From Acidimicrobiales bacterium (lineage in GTDB: Bacteria; Actinomycetota; Acidimicrobiia; Acidimicrobiales; Aldehydirespiratoraceae), in contig BQJV01000243.1 in assembly GCA_021604885.1 (NCBI GenBank), positions 1 to 5,574 of the forward strand: 5,574 nucleotides of DNA, in the 5' to 3' direction. The notes beneath the pieces are model-generated. The model worked only from the letters and a program-made list of their open reading frames with translations. It did no database searches and had not been told where the DNA came from. The position numbers and the translations under genes are program-made. The first letter of the stretch is position 1. The number at the start of each line of letters is the position of its first letter. Positions 1 through 5,574 of this stretch are shown here, piece after piece.

Positions 1-1545
1 GACACGGTTCCGACGCTGCGCAACCATGCCGACGACCGCACTGCTCACCAACGCCAGCACGGCTGTGCTGGCCAGCCCACCGACGAGGAGCCGGCCGTTG
101 TCACCCTCGAGGAAGTCGCGGGCCGGGTCCTCCACGTTGTCGGGCAACGTTCCGAGCAGGCCACCGCCGAGGTCGTAGCACCAGCGCCCGAACCCCTGGA
201 GCAAACCCGCCGACGCGGCGAGGACGACGCCCGCAACGGCGAGCAGCGCGGCCAGCGTGGCCGATGTCTCGGCGTTCTTCCGGGTCCGACGGAGGACACC
301 GGCGGCATCTACACGGGGCGAGAGGCTGCCGGCCTCGTCGGCGAGGTTCGCACGTTCGAGCAGATCGGCCATGACAACGCCGAGCACCTGCTCGGCGTTG
401 TCGAAGTAGGCCGTGTGGTCCCGGAGTACCGAGTGCTCGTTGTCTATTCGGCGGTACACGTACGGTTCGCCCGTCGCGGCCGTGAGCTTGCCCAAGGTCA
501 CGACATCCTGACTCGACGACATGTCGATCAAGCGCACTCCCTCGAGACGCATCGACTCAAACGACGCCAGCCCCCACCAGTTCGTGCGTCGCGCCACCCG
601 AACCGCGGCGAGGGCATTGCCGAGTGTGTAGAGGGTGTCCACCTTCTCCTTGTGCGGTCCATCGGGCCGGAGCGCTTCGACGGCAACCGCCGAGCCGAGC
701 GAGTGCGCAACGACGACGACCTCATCGACCTGCCCGCTCAGCCAAGCAAGGTCGTATCGCACCTGGGCGACCATGGCGGCCCGATCGATCGGCCGGCGAA
801 CGAACGTGAACGCATCCCCGAGAGACGCAGCGAGCCCTTCACGCGCATCGCTAGCGATGCCCCTGGTCTTCTTCCAGAGCCGGCCCACCACCAGGAAGAC
901 GATGACCAGGGGAAGGAGTCCGGAGAGCACGACGAGTCCAAGTGCCGCGACCAGCGCCGCGAGGAGCAGTACGAGACGGATCGCGGCCGCAAGCGTCGAG
1001 AAGGGGTCGAGCACGGCGCGATAGAGACCACCGATGAAGGGGATCGCCTTCGACATGTCCGAGAACCGCTGCCGCAGGTCCGAGACACGATCATCGCTGG
1101 ACTTGAGTCCGCCGACCGCCCGGGCACCGGCGGTGCGCATAGTCGCGAGCCCTCGCCGAACTGCCCACCCGCGCATCGCGTTGAACGACGCCGGTTGGAA
1201 CGACTCGGCCCACCGCGACTCGGCGACCAGGACCTCCCGGGCTCCTCGGGTCGGCGTCGACAGGCTGATGCTGAAGTACGCGGGCTCGCCGGCGGAGGCC
1301 TTCTGATCGACCAACACCTGCGACGAGCCGCCGACGGCATGCAGCCGCTTGTCGAACGCCCGAGCCAGCGGGTCACCGAACTGCCGCAGGGTCGTACCAC
1401 GCCGCTGCTCGCCGATGCCGTGCACGACCAACACCCCGACCGGGCGCGGTTCGACGACGGGCGCGGGACCCGGCCCGCCGGCCGGCGGCGTCGCGTTCGC
1501 CTCTTCTTCAGCCGCTAGTTCACGCAGACGACCAGCGTAGAACAC
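1..1545 (-). CDS. Membrane-anchored alpha/beta-hydrolase (lipase/esterase-like), 3' end cut by window edge
   Basis: The minus frame is open from an in-frame TGA at 1560-1558 to the left edge, giving 515 codons without a stop. Residues 36-45 read VGVLVVHGIG, a strand followed by an HGxG oxyanion-hole motif typical of alpha/beta-hydrolases. The nucleophile elbow is AHSLG at 280-284 with Ser282. Asp347 (SSQDVV) and His377 (DHTAYF) are the likely acid and base. A long hydrophobic stretch at about 184-219 fits two membrane helices placed between the oxyanion loop and the nucleophile elbow. Two more helices lie at about 428-451 and 485-507. The probable role is hydrolysis of an ester, lipid or similar bond at the membrane; the substrate cannot be told. 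GTG at 1545 is the only conventional start downstream of the TGA and before the first core strand. Its AGAGGA lies only one base upstream, too close for a good ribosome site, so the start is uncertain. The gene begins 22 bases after the dehalogenase stop, so co-transcription is likely. Confidence 0.85.
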   Translation of the reverse strand, partial: MFYAGRLRELAAEEEANATPPAGGPGPAPVVEPRPVGVLVVHGIGEQRRGTTLRQFGDPLARAFDKRLHAVGGSSQVLVDQKASAGEPAYFSISLSTPTRGAREVLVAESRWAESFQPASFNAMRGWAVRRGLATMRTAGARAVGGLKSSDDRVSDLRQRFSDMSKAIPFIGGLYRAVLDPFSTLAAAIRLVLLLAALVAALGLVVLSGLLPLVIVFLVVGRLWKKTRGIASDAREGLAASLGDAFTFVRRPIDRAAMVAQVRYDLAWLSGQVDEVVVVAHSLGSAVAVEALRPDGPHKEKVDTLYTLGNALAAVRVARRTNWWGLASFESMRLEGVRLIDMSSSQDVVTLGKLTAATGEPYVYRRIDNEHSVLRDHTAYFDNAEQVLGVVMADLLERANLADEAGSLSPRVDAAGVLRRTRKNAETSATLAALLAVAGVVLAASAGLLQGFGRWCYDLGGGLLGTLPDNVEDPARDFLEGDNGRLLVGGLASTAVLALVSSAVVGMVAQRRNRV

Positions 1546-1567
1546 GTCCTCTGATCGTCAGGTGAGC

Positions 1568-2449
1568 TCAACCGCGCGCGTCCATCCACGCCTCGATCGC
1601 GGCGCCGATCTCGTGGGGGCTGTCCTCCTGGATGAAGTGGTTGCCGGTCACGGTGACCTCGGTGAGATTGGGCCAGCTCCGCACGAACTCGCGCTGCGGG
1701 CCCGTGAGGATCGCGCCCGGATCGGCGTTCACGAACAGCTTCGGCAGATCCGACGCGGCGAGCCAGTCGGCGTAGCTCCGGACGATCTCGACGACATCGG
1801 CGGGCTCGCCTTGGAGCGGGATCTCGCGCGGCCAGGTCAGCGTGGGGCGGCGATGCTCCGGCTCGAGGAAGGGACGCCGGTACTCGTCGTGCTCCGCCTC
1901 GGTGAGCGTGCGCAGGATGGAGGCCGGGAGCACGGTCTCGACGAACAGGTTCTTCTCGATGACCATCTCCTCACCCGCCGGGGAGCGGAATCCCTGGAAG
2001 ATCCCCGTCGCCGCGTCGGGCCACTCGTCCCAGGTCACCGGCCGCACGATGGCCTCCATGAACGCGATCCCTGCGACCCGGTCACGATGGCGGTTCGCCC
2101 AGTCGAACCCGAGTGCCGAACCCCAGTCGTGGATGACGAGCGTGATGTCGTCCCCCAGATCCAGTTGGTCGAGAAGCGCGTCGAGATGGTGACGATGGTC
2201 GACGAAGCGGTACGAGCCGGGCCCGGTGTCGTCGAGCTTGTCGGAGTCACCCTGTCCGATCAGGTCGGGCACGATGCAACGTCCACGATCAGCAACGTGG
2301 GGAACGATGTTGCGCCACAGATACGACGACGTCGGGTTGCCGTGCAGGAACACGATCGCGTCGCCCTCACCGCGCTCGTGATACGCCATCTGCTTGCCGT
2401 GGACCGTGGCGAAGGTCTTGGTGAGCGGGGTCGCGTCGATGTCGGGCAT
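1568..2449 (-). CDS. dhaA: Haloalkane dehalogenase, subfamily II (LinB/DhaA-like)
   Basis: This 293-residue protein is the usual length for haloalkane dehalogenases (EC 3.8.1.5), soluble alpha/beta-hydrolases that split carbon-halogen bonds with water to give an alcohol, halide and a proton. All five key positions of subfamily II are visible. They are nucleophile Asp108 and halide-binding Trp109 in IHDWGSALGF, halide-binding Asn38 in HGNPTSSYLWRN, acid Glu132 in FMEAI, and base His271 in GNHFIQEDSP. Recalled LinB numbering is 108, 109, 38, 132 and 272, so the alignment is nearly gap-free. DLIGQGDSDKLD and GEEMVIEKNLFVE are further family signatures. The frame is open upstream to 2557, but those 36 codons are low-complexity and do not resemble the family. 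ATG at 2449 puts Asn38 at the LinB position and is chosen. No Shine-Dalgarno precedes it and a promoter-like pair sits directly upstream, which suggests a leaderless message. Substrate range (chlorinated, brominated or natural halides) cannot be read from the sequence. Confidence 0.97.
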   Translation of the reverse strand: MPDIDATPLTKTFATVHGKQMAYHERGEGDAIVFLHGNPTSSYLWRNIVPHVADRGRCIVPDLIGQGDSDKLDDTGPGSYRFVDHRHHLDALLDQLDLGDDITLVIHDWGSALGFDWANRHRDRVAGIAFMEAIVRPVTWDEWPDAATGIFQGFRSPAGEEMVIEKNLFVETVLPASILRTLTEAEHDEYRRPFLEPEHRRPTLTWPREIPLQGEPADVVEIVRSYADWLAASDLPKLFVNADPGAILTGPQREFVRSWPNLTEVTVTGNHFIQEDSPHEIGAAIEAWMDARG

Positions 2450-2454
2450 GCGCG

Positions 2455-2484
2455 ATTGTGGCGAACTCGGCGGCGCTGGCCCAA
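2455..2484 (-). promoter_or_regulatory. Candidate leaderless promoter of the dehalogenase gene
   Basis: On the minus strand TTGGGC (2484-2479) and CACAAT (2460-2455) are separated by 18 bases, a reasonable -35/-10 arrangement for a housekeeping sigma factor. Only five bases separate CACAAT from the ATG at 2449, so transcription would begin at or next to the start codon. The lack of any GGAGG-like sequence before the ATG agrees with leaderless translation, which is common in actinobacteria. Both hexamers deviate from consensus, so this is a prediction only. Confidence 0.35.
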
Positions 2485-2492
2485 AATGAACC

Positions 2493-2507
2493 CGCACGGC
2501 CCGTGCG
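2493..2507. promoter_or_regulatory. Perfect 15-bp palindrome in the divergent spacer, possible operator
   Basis: CGCACGG-C-CCGTGCG forms two perfect 7-base arms around one central base. It lies in the 85-base spacer between the divergent dehalogenase and small membrane-protein genes, just upstream of the candidate -35 of the dehalogenase and 27 bases before the ATG at 2535. A one-base centre is poor for an RNA hairpin unless inner pairs open, so a dimeric repressor or activator site is the more natural reading. GC-rich DNA makes some such palindromes by chance, and no regulator gene is in the window. Confidence 0.4.
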
Positions 2508-2520
2508 ATGCGTCGGTTTG

Positions 2521-2527
2521 AGGGGGG
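2521..2527 (+). promoter_or_regulatory. Ribosome binding site fixing the start of the small membrane-protein gene
   Basis: AGGGGGG ends seven bases before the ATG at 2535, good Shine-Dalgarno spacing. The alternative in-frame ATG at 2508 lies upstream of this purine run and would translate it as protein (FEGGGN), so 2535 is preferred as the start. Confidence 0.65.
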
Positions 2528-2534
2528 CGGAAAC

Positions 2535-3005
2535 ATGAAGGCGAACCCGCGCCGCATCGATGCCGCCGCCGTCGACGAGTTGGCCGATCAGAAGCGCACC
2601 CTGCTGGTCGGTGTCCCCGTCCGCACGACGAAGAAGGGCCGGGTTCGGAAGCGCTACGAGATCCGGATCCGCTCACATCGCACGGCGCAGCGGGTGAGTG
2701 CGGTGCTGAGCGCCGTGATCGTGCTCGTCGGTTGGCGGTGGTATCTGAGCGCGACCGAGTGGTACGACCCGTGTGGATCCGCCGACGCCCGAGTCGTCTG
2801 CGAGCAGCCCGACGCATGGTTCCGCTACGGCCAGTTCTGGCTCGCGATGGTCGGCATGGTGACCGGGGTGATCGTCGCCGTTTACCTCCTGCGATTCGCC
2901 TGGCAGGGCCGGATCTGGCGCTACAGCCGCGAGGTCTCACTCGCGCACGGCGCGGTGGTGCTCGCCTGGCTCTTCGTGTGGGCCATCGGCGCCGCGGCGC
3001 GCTGA
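2535..3005 (+). CDS. Small three-helix membrane protein of unknown function
   Basis: This 156-residue product does not match a family I recognise. Residues 1-53 are hydrophilic and strongly basic (KKGRVRKRYEIRIRSHR at 33-49). Hydrophobic helices follow at about 54-72, 100-122 and 136-154. The positive-inside rule gives a cytoplasmic N-terminus, an outside loop at 73-98 and a basic inside loop at 123-134. The outside loop is acidic and aromatic and carries two cysteines (Cys80 and Cys89) that could form a disulfide. The start at 2535 is set by a good purine-rich ribosome site. The gene is transcribed away from the dehalogenase, with which it shares an 85-base spacer, and runs head-on into the TPR gene with 13 bases between stops. 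The amphipathic, three-helix pattern and strong ribosome site support a real gene; function is unknown. Confidence 0.85.
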   Translation: MKANPRRIDAAAVDELADQKRTLLVGVPVRTTKKGRVRKRYEIRIRSHRTAQRVSAVLSAVIVLVGWRWYLSATEWYDPCGSADARVVCEQPDAWFRYGQFWLAMVGMVTGVIVAVYLLRFAWQGRIWRYSREVSLAHGAVVLAWLFVWAIGAAAR

Positions 3006-3023
3006 ACCTCGCCGGCGGTCAGC
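3001..3023. terminator. Weak inverted repeat spanning both convergent stop codons
   Basis: GCTGA (3001-3005) and TCAGC (3019-3023) are complementary, and each contains the stop codon of one of the two converging genes. After a one-base bulge, CC (3007-3008) can pair with GG (3017-3018), leaving an eight-base GC-rich loop. A hairpin here could serve both strands, but it is short and has no T-run on either side, so it is at best a weak bidirectional terminator. Confidence 0.22.
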
Positions 3024-3909
3024 TGCCCGAGCGAATCAGCACCCGGCTGTCACCGATCTGACTCGCGATCGAGTCGATTCCGTCCGTGGCCGCACGGCTG
3101 TGGGAGAAGATGACGTCGACGACGAGCGGCAAGTCGTCCTCCGTCACCTTGCTGACGTCGAGCGCCAGCAGGCACGCACCGGTCGACTCCGGTTGCTGAC
3201 GGCTCGGGATCGAGGTGCCACACGACCCGAGGTCACCGGTGACCGGCACGGTCTCGTCCTCCGAGCGGATCGTCAGGTCCTCGAGAGCGACGGTTCCGAG
3301 GTTGAGCAGCCTGATGCGAAACGCCGGGTCCTGAAGTTCCTCGAGGGTCACGACCTCGTCGGTGATGTCGAGGATCCACTCGGGCTCGGGCACCTCTGGG
3401 TGATCGAACGACGGGATCAGCATCGCGACCAAGCCGACGAACAGGGTCAGCAGCGTCATCACGCCCGCGAGGGCGAGCGGGAGAATCCGCAGGTTGTGGC
3501 GGGTGGCGGCGATCCCGCCGAAGTCGCCGATCGCCTCGCGGGTGGCGAGGGCCGCGTGCAGGTTGGCGCGCGCCGCGCCGAGGTCGTCGCGCAACAGGTT
3601 TCGGGTGCCGAGCTGGTGCGTCGCCCAGCCGAGTGCCGTCCGGTCGTTCGCCGCGATCGCTGCGCTGCGGGCCGCCTCGAGGATCGACCGCCACGTGCCC
3701 CATCGGCCCGCCTGCGCCATCGCCTGCTCGGTGTCGCGGGCGACGGCGATCACGGTCGCCCAATCGCGGCGCTCCTCCAGCTCCGCGATCAGCCATCGCA
3801 CGAAGGCGCGGTCGATGAAGATCTCGCTGTTGTCCGCCGTAGCGGCCCACCGCACACCGGCGGCGACGAGATCCGTGTCGTCCGGCGCGAACGTGGTCGG
3901 CGTCGTCAT
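3019..3909 (-). CDS. TPR - transmembrane - beta-sandwich protein, effector/sensor half of a split STAND-like system
   Basis: The 296-residue product has three parts. Residues 13-143 are helical and TPR-like: GRWGTWRSILEAA (68-80), WATHQLGTRNL (95-105), LGAARANLHAALATREAIGD (110-129) and ATRHNL (135-140). This pattern is familiar from the C-terminal repeats of STAND/NB-ARC proteins. Residues 144-166 form one membrane helix. Basic residues before it and acidic ones after it place the TPR part in the cytoplasm. Residues 178-296 look like a CARDB/DUF11-type beta-sandwich (FRIRLLNLGTVALEDLTIRS at 197-216) with Cys230 and Cys246 probably bridged outside. The frame is open to 4017, but ATG at 3909 overlaps the upstream TGA by four bases (ATGA) and has GAGGG (3923-3919) nine bases before it, so it is chosen. 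The overlap implies coupled translation with the DUF4062 gene. Role is inferred: it may link an extracellular or membrane cue to the cytoplasmic NTPase-like partner. Confidence 0.88.
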   Translation of the reverse strand: MTTPTTFAPDDTDLVAAGVRWAATADNSEIFIDRAFVRWLIAELEERRDWATVIAVARDTEQAMAQAGRWGTWRSILEAARSAAIAANDRTALGWATHQLGTRNLLRDDLGAARANLHAALATREAIGDFGGIAATRHNLRILPLALAGVMTLLTLFVGLVAMLIPSFDHPEVPEPEWILDITDEVVTLEELQDPAFRIRLLNLGTVALEDLTIRSEDETVPVTGDLGSCGTSIPSRQQPESTGACLLALDVSKVTEDDLPLVVDVIFSHSRAATDGIDSIASQIGDSRVLIRSGS

Positions 3910-5153
3910 GCCGGCGTGCCCTCGAGCCAGTCCTCGAGCGAGGTCCGCTTCAGCGCCGCGAGCGCGGACTGGCACAGCTTCTTGACATCCGCCGGGGCGC
4001 CGCCCGTCGCCCGGCATCGCTCGGCGACGGCATCCGCGAGCTCCGGCGGCACGTCGACCTTCGAGTAGAACGCGAACGCCTCGACGAGCGCCTCGGTGTC
4101 GAGGATCGGCTCCAACTCGTGCACGAACCGGTCGAGTTCGGCGCCCGCCGGCATCGTGGCGGCGATCACCGACGACGGCAGCATCTCCGTGATGTCGTCG
4201 ACGATCTCGTCATCCAGGTCGACATCGAGCAGGGCGATCATCGCATTGAGACTCCCGAGGTCGGCGAGCTCGCGGTCCTCGTCGGCCCCGAGGGCACCCG
4301 AGTCGTGGAAGGCCTCCCAGATCGCGTGTCGCACATCCTCTGCACTGTCGCCGGTCGTCACATCCGGGATGATCCCCGCCCCGTCGTCGTAGCGATCGGC
4401 CAGATCCTCGTTGGCGAGCACCTGGAAGAGCGTCTCGCGACCGATCTCCGGATCGCCCTTCACCGCGACGAACGGCTCGTCCTGGTCGATGAGGTCGGTC
4501 ACGATCTCGCGATCGAGGGCACGGCCGAAGAACAAGCCGCGGTGACGCTTCAGGCGGCGGATCGCCTTGTCCGCCTTGCGCTCACCACCCGGCCGTTTCG
4601 CTTCGGACACCAGTGACCCGTGCGGGCCCGGCGGCGGCGCCGCTCGGCCCCCGCCATGCACCGGCGCGCCATCGTCCATCAGCGCGTTGCGCTTGAACGA
4701 CAGTGCGAGCGCCTGGAGGTCGAGGATCGAGTTGCGGACCTTGCGTTCGAGCTCCTCGAGCGACGCGAACCGGGCGTCCGCCAGACCGGTTTCGACGTCG
4801 TTGTGGCCGCTGACGAACGCCTCGACCTCCTTCGTCACGATGTCGGGCAGGCCGTCGCCGTCGATGTCCTCGGTCTTCACGAACAGCAGGACCGGAATGC
4901 TGCTCTTCATCGCGAAGAGGATCTCCTTCTCGGTCCACCGGCCGAACTGCTTCCAGAGGATGCCGATGAGCAGGTCCGAGTCCGCGAGGTCGCGTTCCCA
5001 TGCCACGACCGGCGGGTCGGGGCTGGCGACGGCGTCGTCCTCGTACAGGAACGAGTCGAGGTGGAGCTCGTCGCACACCCGACCGACCACCTGGCGTTCG
5101 TCGACGAGCTCCGCCATCGACGAGCTGACGAACACCTTGGGTCGTCTAGGCAT
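3906..5153 (-). CDS. DUF4062 protein with degenerate STAND/NB-ARC-like NTPase domain
   Basis: Residues 1-150 of this 415-residue protein match DUF4062: KVFVSSSMAELVDERQ (6-21), a central WERDLADSDLLIGILWKQFG (52-71) and TEKEILFAMKSSIPVLLFVK (74-93). DUF4062 is a Rossmann-like, TIR-related fold often found at the N-terminus of STAND proteins. A Gly/Pro-rich linker (162-192) leads to an NB-ARC-like domain: LFFGR (207-211), FVAVKGDPEIGRETLFQVLA (228-247), a Walker B-like MIALLDVD (305-312), a sensor-like SSVIAAT (327-333) and the ARC-type TGGAPADVKKL (383-393). The P-loop has Arg239 and Glu240 where GK[ST] is expected, so ATP hydrolysis is doubtful. There is no membrane helix and the protein should be cytoplasmic. 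It ends just before the TPR module that would normally follow; that module is the next gene, overlapping by four bases. The ATG at 5153 overlaps the preceding gene's TAG by eight bases. A signalling or defence role is inference from architecture. Confidence 0.92.
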   Translation of the reverse strand: MPRRPKVFVSSSMAELVDERQVVGRVCDELHLDSFLYEDDAVASPDPPVVAWERDLADSDLLIGILWKQFGRWTEKEILFAMKSSIPVLLFVKTEDIDGDGLPDIVTKEVEAFVSGHNDVETGLADARFASLEELERKVRNSILDLQALALSFKRNALMDDGAPVHGGGRAAPPPGPHGSLVSEAKRPGGERKADKAIRRLKRHRGLFFGRALDREIVTDLIDQDEPFVAVKGDPEIGRETLFQVLANEDLADRYDDGAGIIPDVTTGDSAEDVRHAIWEAFHDSGALGADEDRELADLGSLNAMIALLDVDLDDEIVDDITEMLPSSVIAATMPAGAELDRFVHELEPILDTEALVEAFAFYSKVDVPPELADAVAERCRATGGAPADVKKLCQSALAALKRTSLEDWLEGTPA

Positions 5154-5574
5154 CGGACGCGGTGGCGCCGCCGTGGACCGTCGGCTGGCGGGCGATGATC
5201 AGCATGAGCAGCAGGGCGATGACGCACAGGAGGAACACCAGCACCTGCTGTTTGCGGGCGTCGTCGAACGGATCGTTGCCGCCGCCGGCGAACTGGGAGA
5301 GCGCCGATGGCTCGACCGGCTTGCGGACATTGATCGCCATGCCGGCACCGTCGACCGCCGTGACCTCGAGCTCGGTCGTCAACACCACGGAGGTCGACCG
5401 GGGCGCCGGCATGGTCGAGGCGAAGAGCTCGGGCGTCTCGCGGAAGTCGATCACACAGTCGATCCGCTTCGCGGTGCCCTCACAGCCCGGTAGCAGTGCC
5501 GTCAGATCGAAGTCGACGGCCGCCAACGGAATCTCCGCCGTGACCGTGATCGCACCCTCGGGGCGCGGGCCGTC
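5146..5574 (-). CDS. C-terminal part of a beta-sandwich, single-helix membrane protein (5' end beyond window)
   Basis: The frame is open from the right edge, giving 142 residues before TAG at 5148-5146. A TTG at 5526 is in frame, but coding character continues upstream of it to the edge (ITVTAEIPLA), so the gene almost certainly starts outside the window. Residues 8-83 alternate like a DUF11/CARDB-type beta-sandwich, with a cysteine pair Cys31 and Cys40 (LLPGCEG and RIDCVIDF) and later strands VVLTTELEVTAV and MAINV. A Gly/Asp linker leads to one membrane helix at 111-128 (VLVFLLCVIALLLMLIIA) and a 14-residue tail. By analogy the sandwich is outside and the tail inside, but charges on the two sides of the helix do not settle the topology. 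The stop overlaps the DUF4062 start by eight bases, so it is the upstream member of the same operon. It may be a sensor or anchor; the missing N-terminus could change this view. Confidence 0.82.
   Translation of the reverse strand, partial: DGPRPEGAITVTAEIPLAAVDFDLTALLPGCEGTAKRIDCVIDFRETPELFASTMPAPRSTSVVLTTELEVTAVDGAGMAINVRKPVEPSALSQFAGGGNDPFDDARKQQVLVFLLCVIALLLMLIIARQPTVHGGATASDA

Noticed and set aside
738..1400. Minus-strand open frame of 220 codons within the hydrolase gene
   Set aside because: It is a different frame of the same strand, giving Ser/Arg-rich sequence. The real frame has no stop in the window and carries the HGIG, AHSLG and DHTAY motifs.
415..1518. Long plus-strand open frame of 367 codons opposite the membrane hydrolase
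   Set aside because: Its product is a charged Arg/Glu/Pro-rich string with no recognisable fold, while the opposite strand shows hydrolase motifs and membrane helices throughout. It is a high-GC antisense shadow.
1562..2521. Plus-strand open frame of 319 codons opposite the dehalogenase
   Set aside because: The dehalogenase on the minus strand is unambiguous and covers nearly the whole span; the antisense product has no family features.
2260..2940. Minus-strand open frame of 226 codons across the spacer and the small membrane-protein gene
   Set aside because: It is Arg/Ser-rich, overlaps the dehalogenase out of frame and would cover the divergent control region. The plus-strand membrane protein has coherent helices and a ribosome site.
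3910..4017. 36-codon upstream extension of the TPR gene to an ATG at 4017
   Set aside because: It would overlap the DUF4062 gene by over 100 bases and reads as Arg/Ala/Gly-rich sequence. The ATGA overlap with a GAGGG site at 3923-3919 explains the start better.
3100..4068. Plus-strand open frame of 322 codons opposite the TPR gene
   Set aside because: It is an antisense shadow made of Arg/Gly/Glu-rich sequence; the minus frame has TPR motifs and a membrane helix.
4567..5493. Plus-strand open frame of 308 codons opposite the DUF4062 gene and its upstream neighbour
   Set aside because: It crosses two well-supported minus-strand genes and is Ser/Arg-rich without domain features.

Overview
The window is GC-rich DNA, with third codon positions dominated by G and C. 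It is densely packed with genes, uses a GTG start, has stop/start overlaps, and probably has one leaderless start. This style fits a high-GC actinobacterium. The mix of a LinB-type dehalogenase, DUF4062 and a TPR module of the 'HQLGTR...TRHNL' type would suit the Acidimicrobiia, but that placement is only an impression. No RNA gene, insertion sequence, CRISPR array or integration site was seen. No gene-free stretch exceeds about 90 bases.

Layout: five of the six genes are on the minus strand. From right to left, the first block is a tightly coupled three-gene operon (5574 to 3019). It holds (i) the C-terminal end of a protein with an extracytoplasmic-looking beta-sandwich, a single membrane helix and a short tail, cut by the right edge; (ii) a 415-residue DUF4062 protein with a degenerate STAND/NB-ARC-like NTPase domain; and (iii) a 296-residue TPR - membrane helix - beta-sandwich protein. 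The genes overlap by 8 and 4 bases. DUF4062, NTPase and TPR modules commonly occur in one polypeptide in STAND-type signalling or defence proteins. Here the same order is split over two coupled genes, the TPR half is tied to the membrane, and the P-loop has lost its key residues. This is the most unusual part of the window.

In the centre (2535 to 3005, plus strand) is a small three-helix membrane protein of unknown function. It converges on the operon, with only 13 bases between the two stop codons, and diverges from the dehalogenase block. The 85-base divergent spacer carries a perfect 15-bp palindrome and a plausible leaderless promoter for the dehalogenase.

The left block (2449 to 1, minus strand) has a full-length subfamily II haloalkane dehalogenase with every catalytic and halide-binding residue. 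After 22 bases comes a membrane alpha/beta-hydrolase with Ser-Asp-His motifs, whose C-terminal end runs off the left edge. Spacing and direction suggest co-transcription, but a shared pathway is not shown by the sequence.
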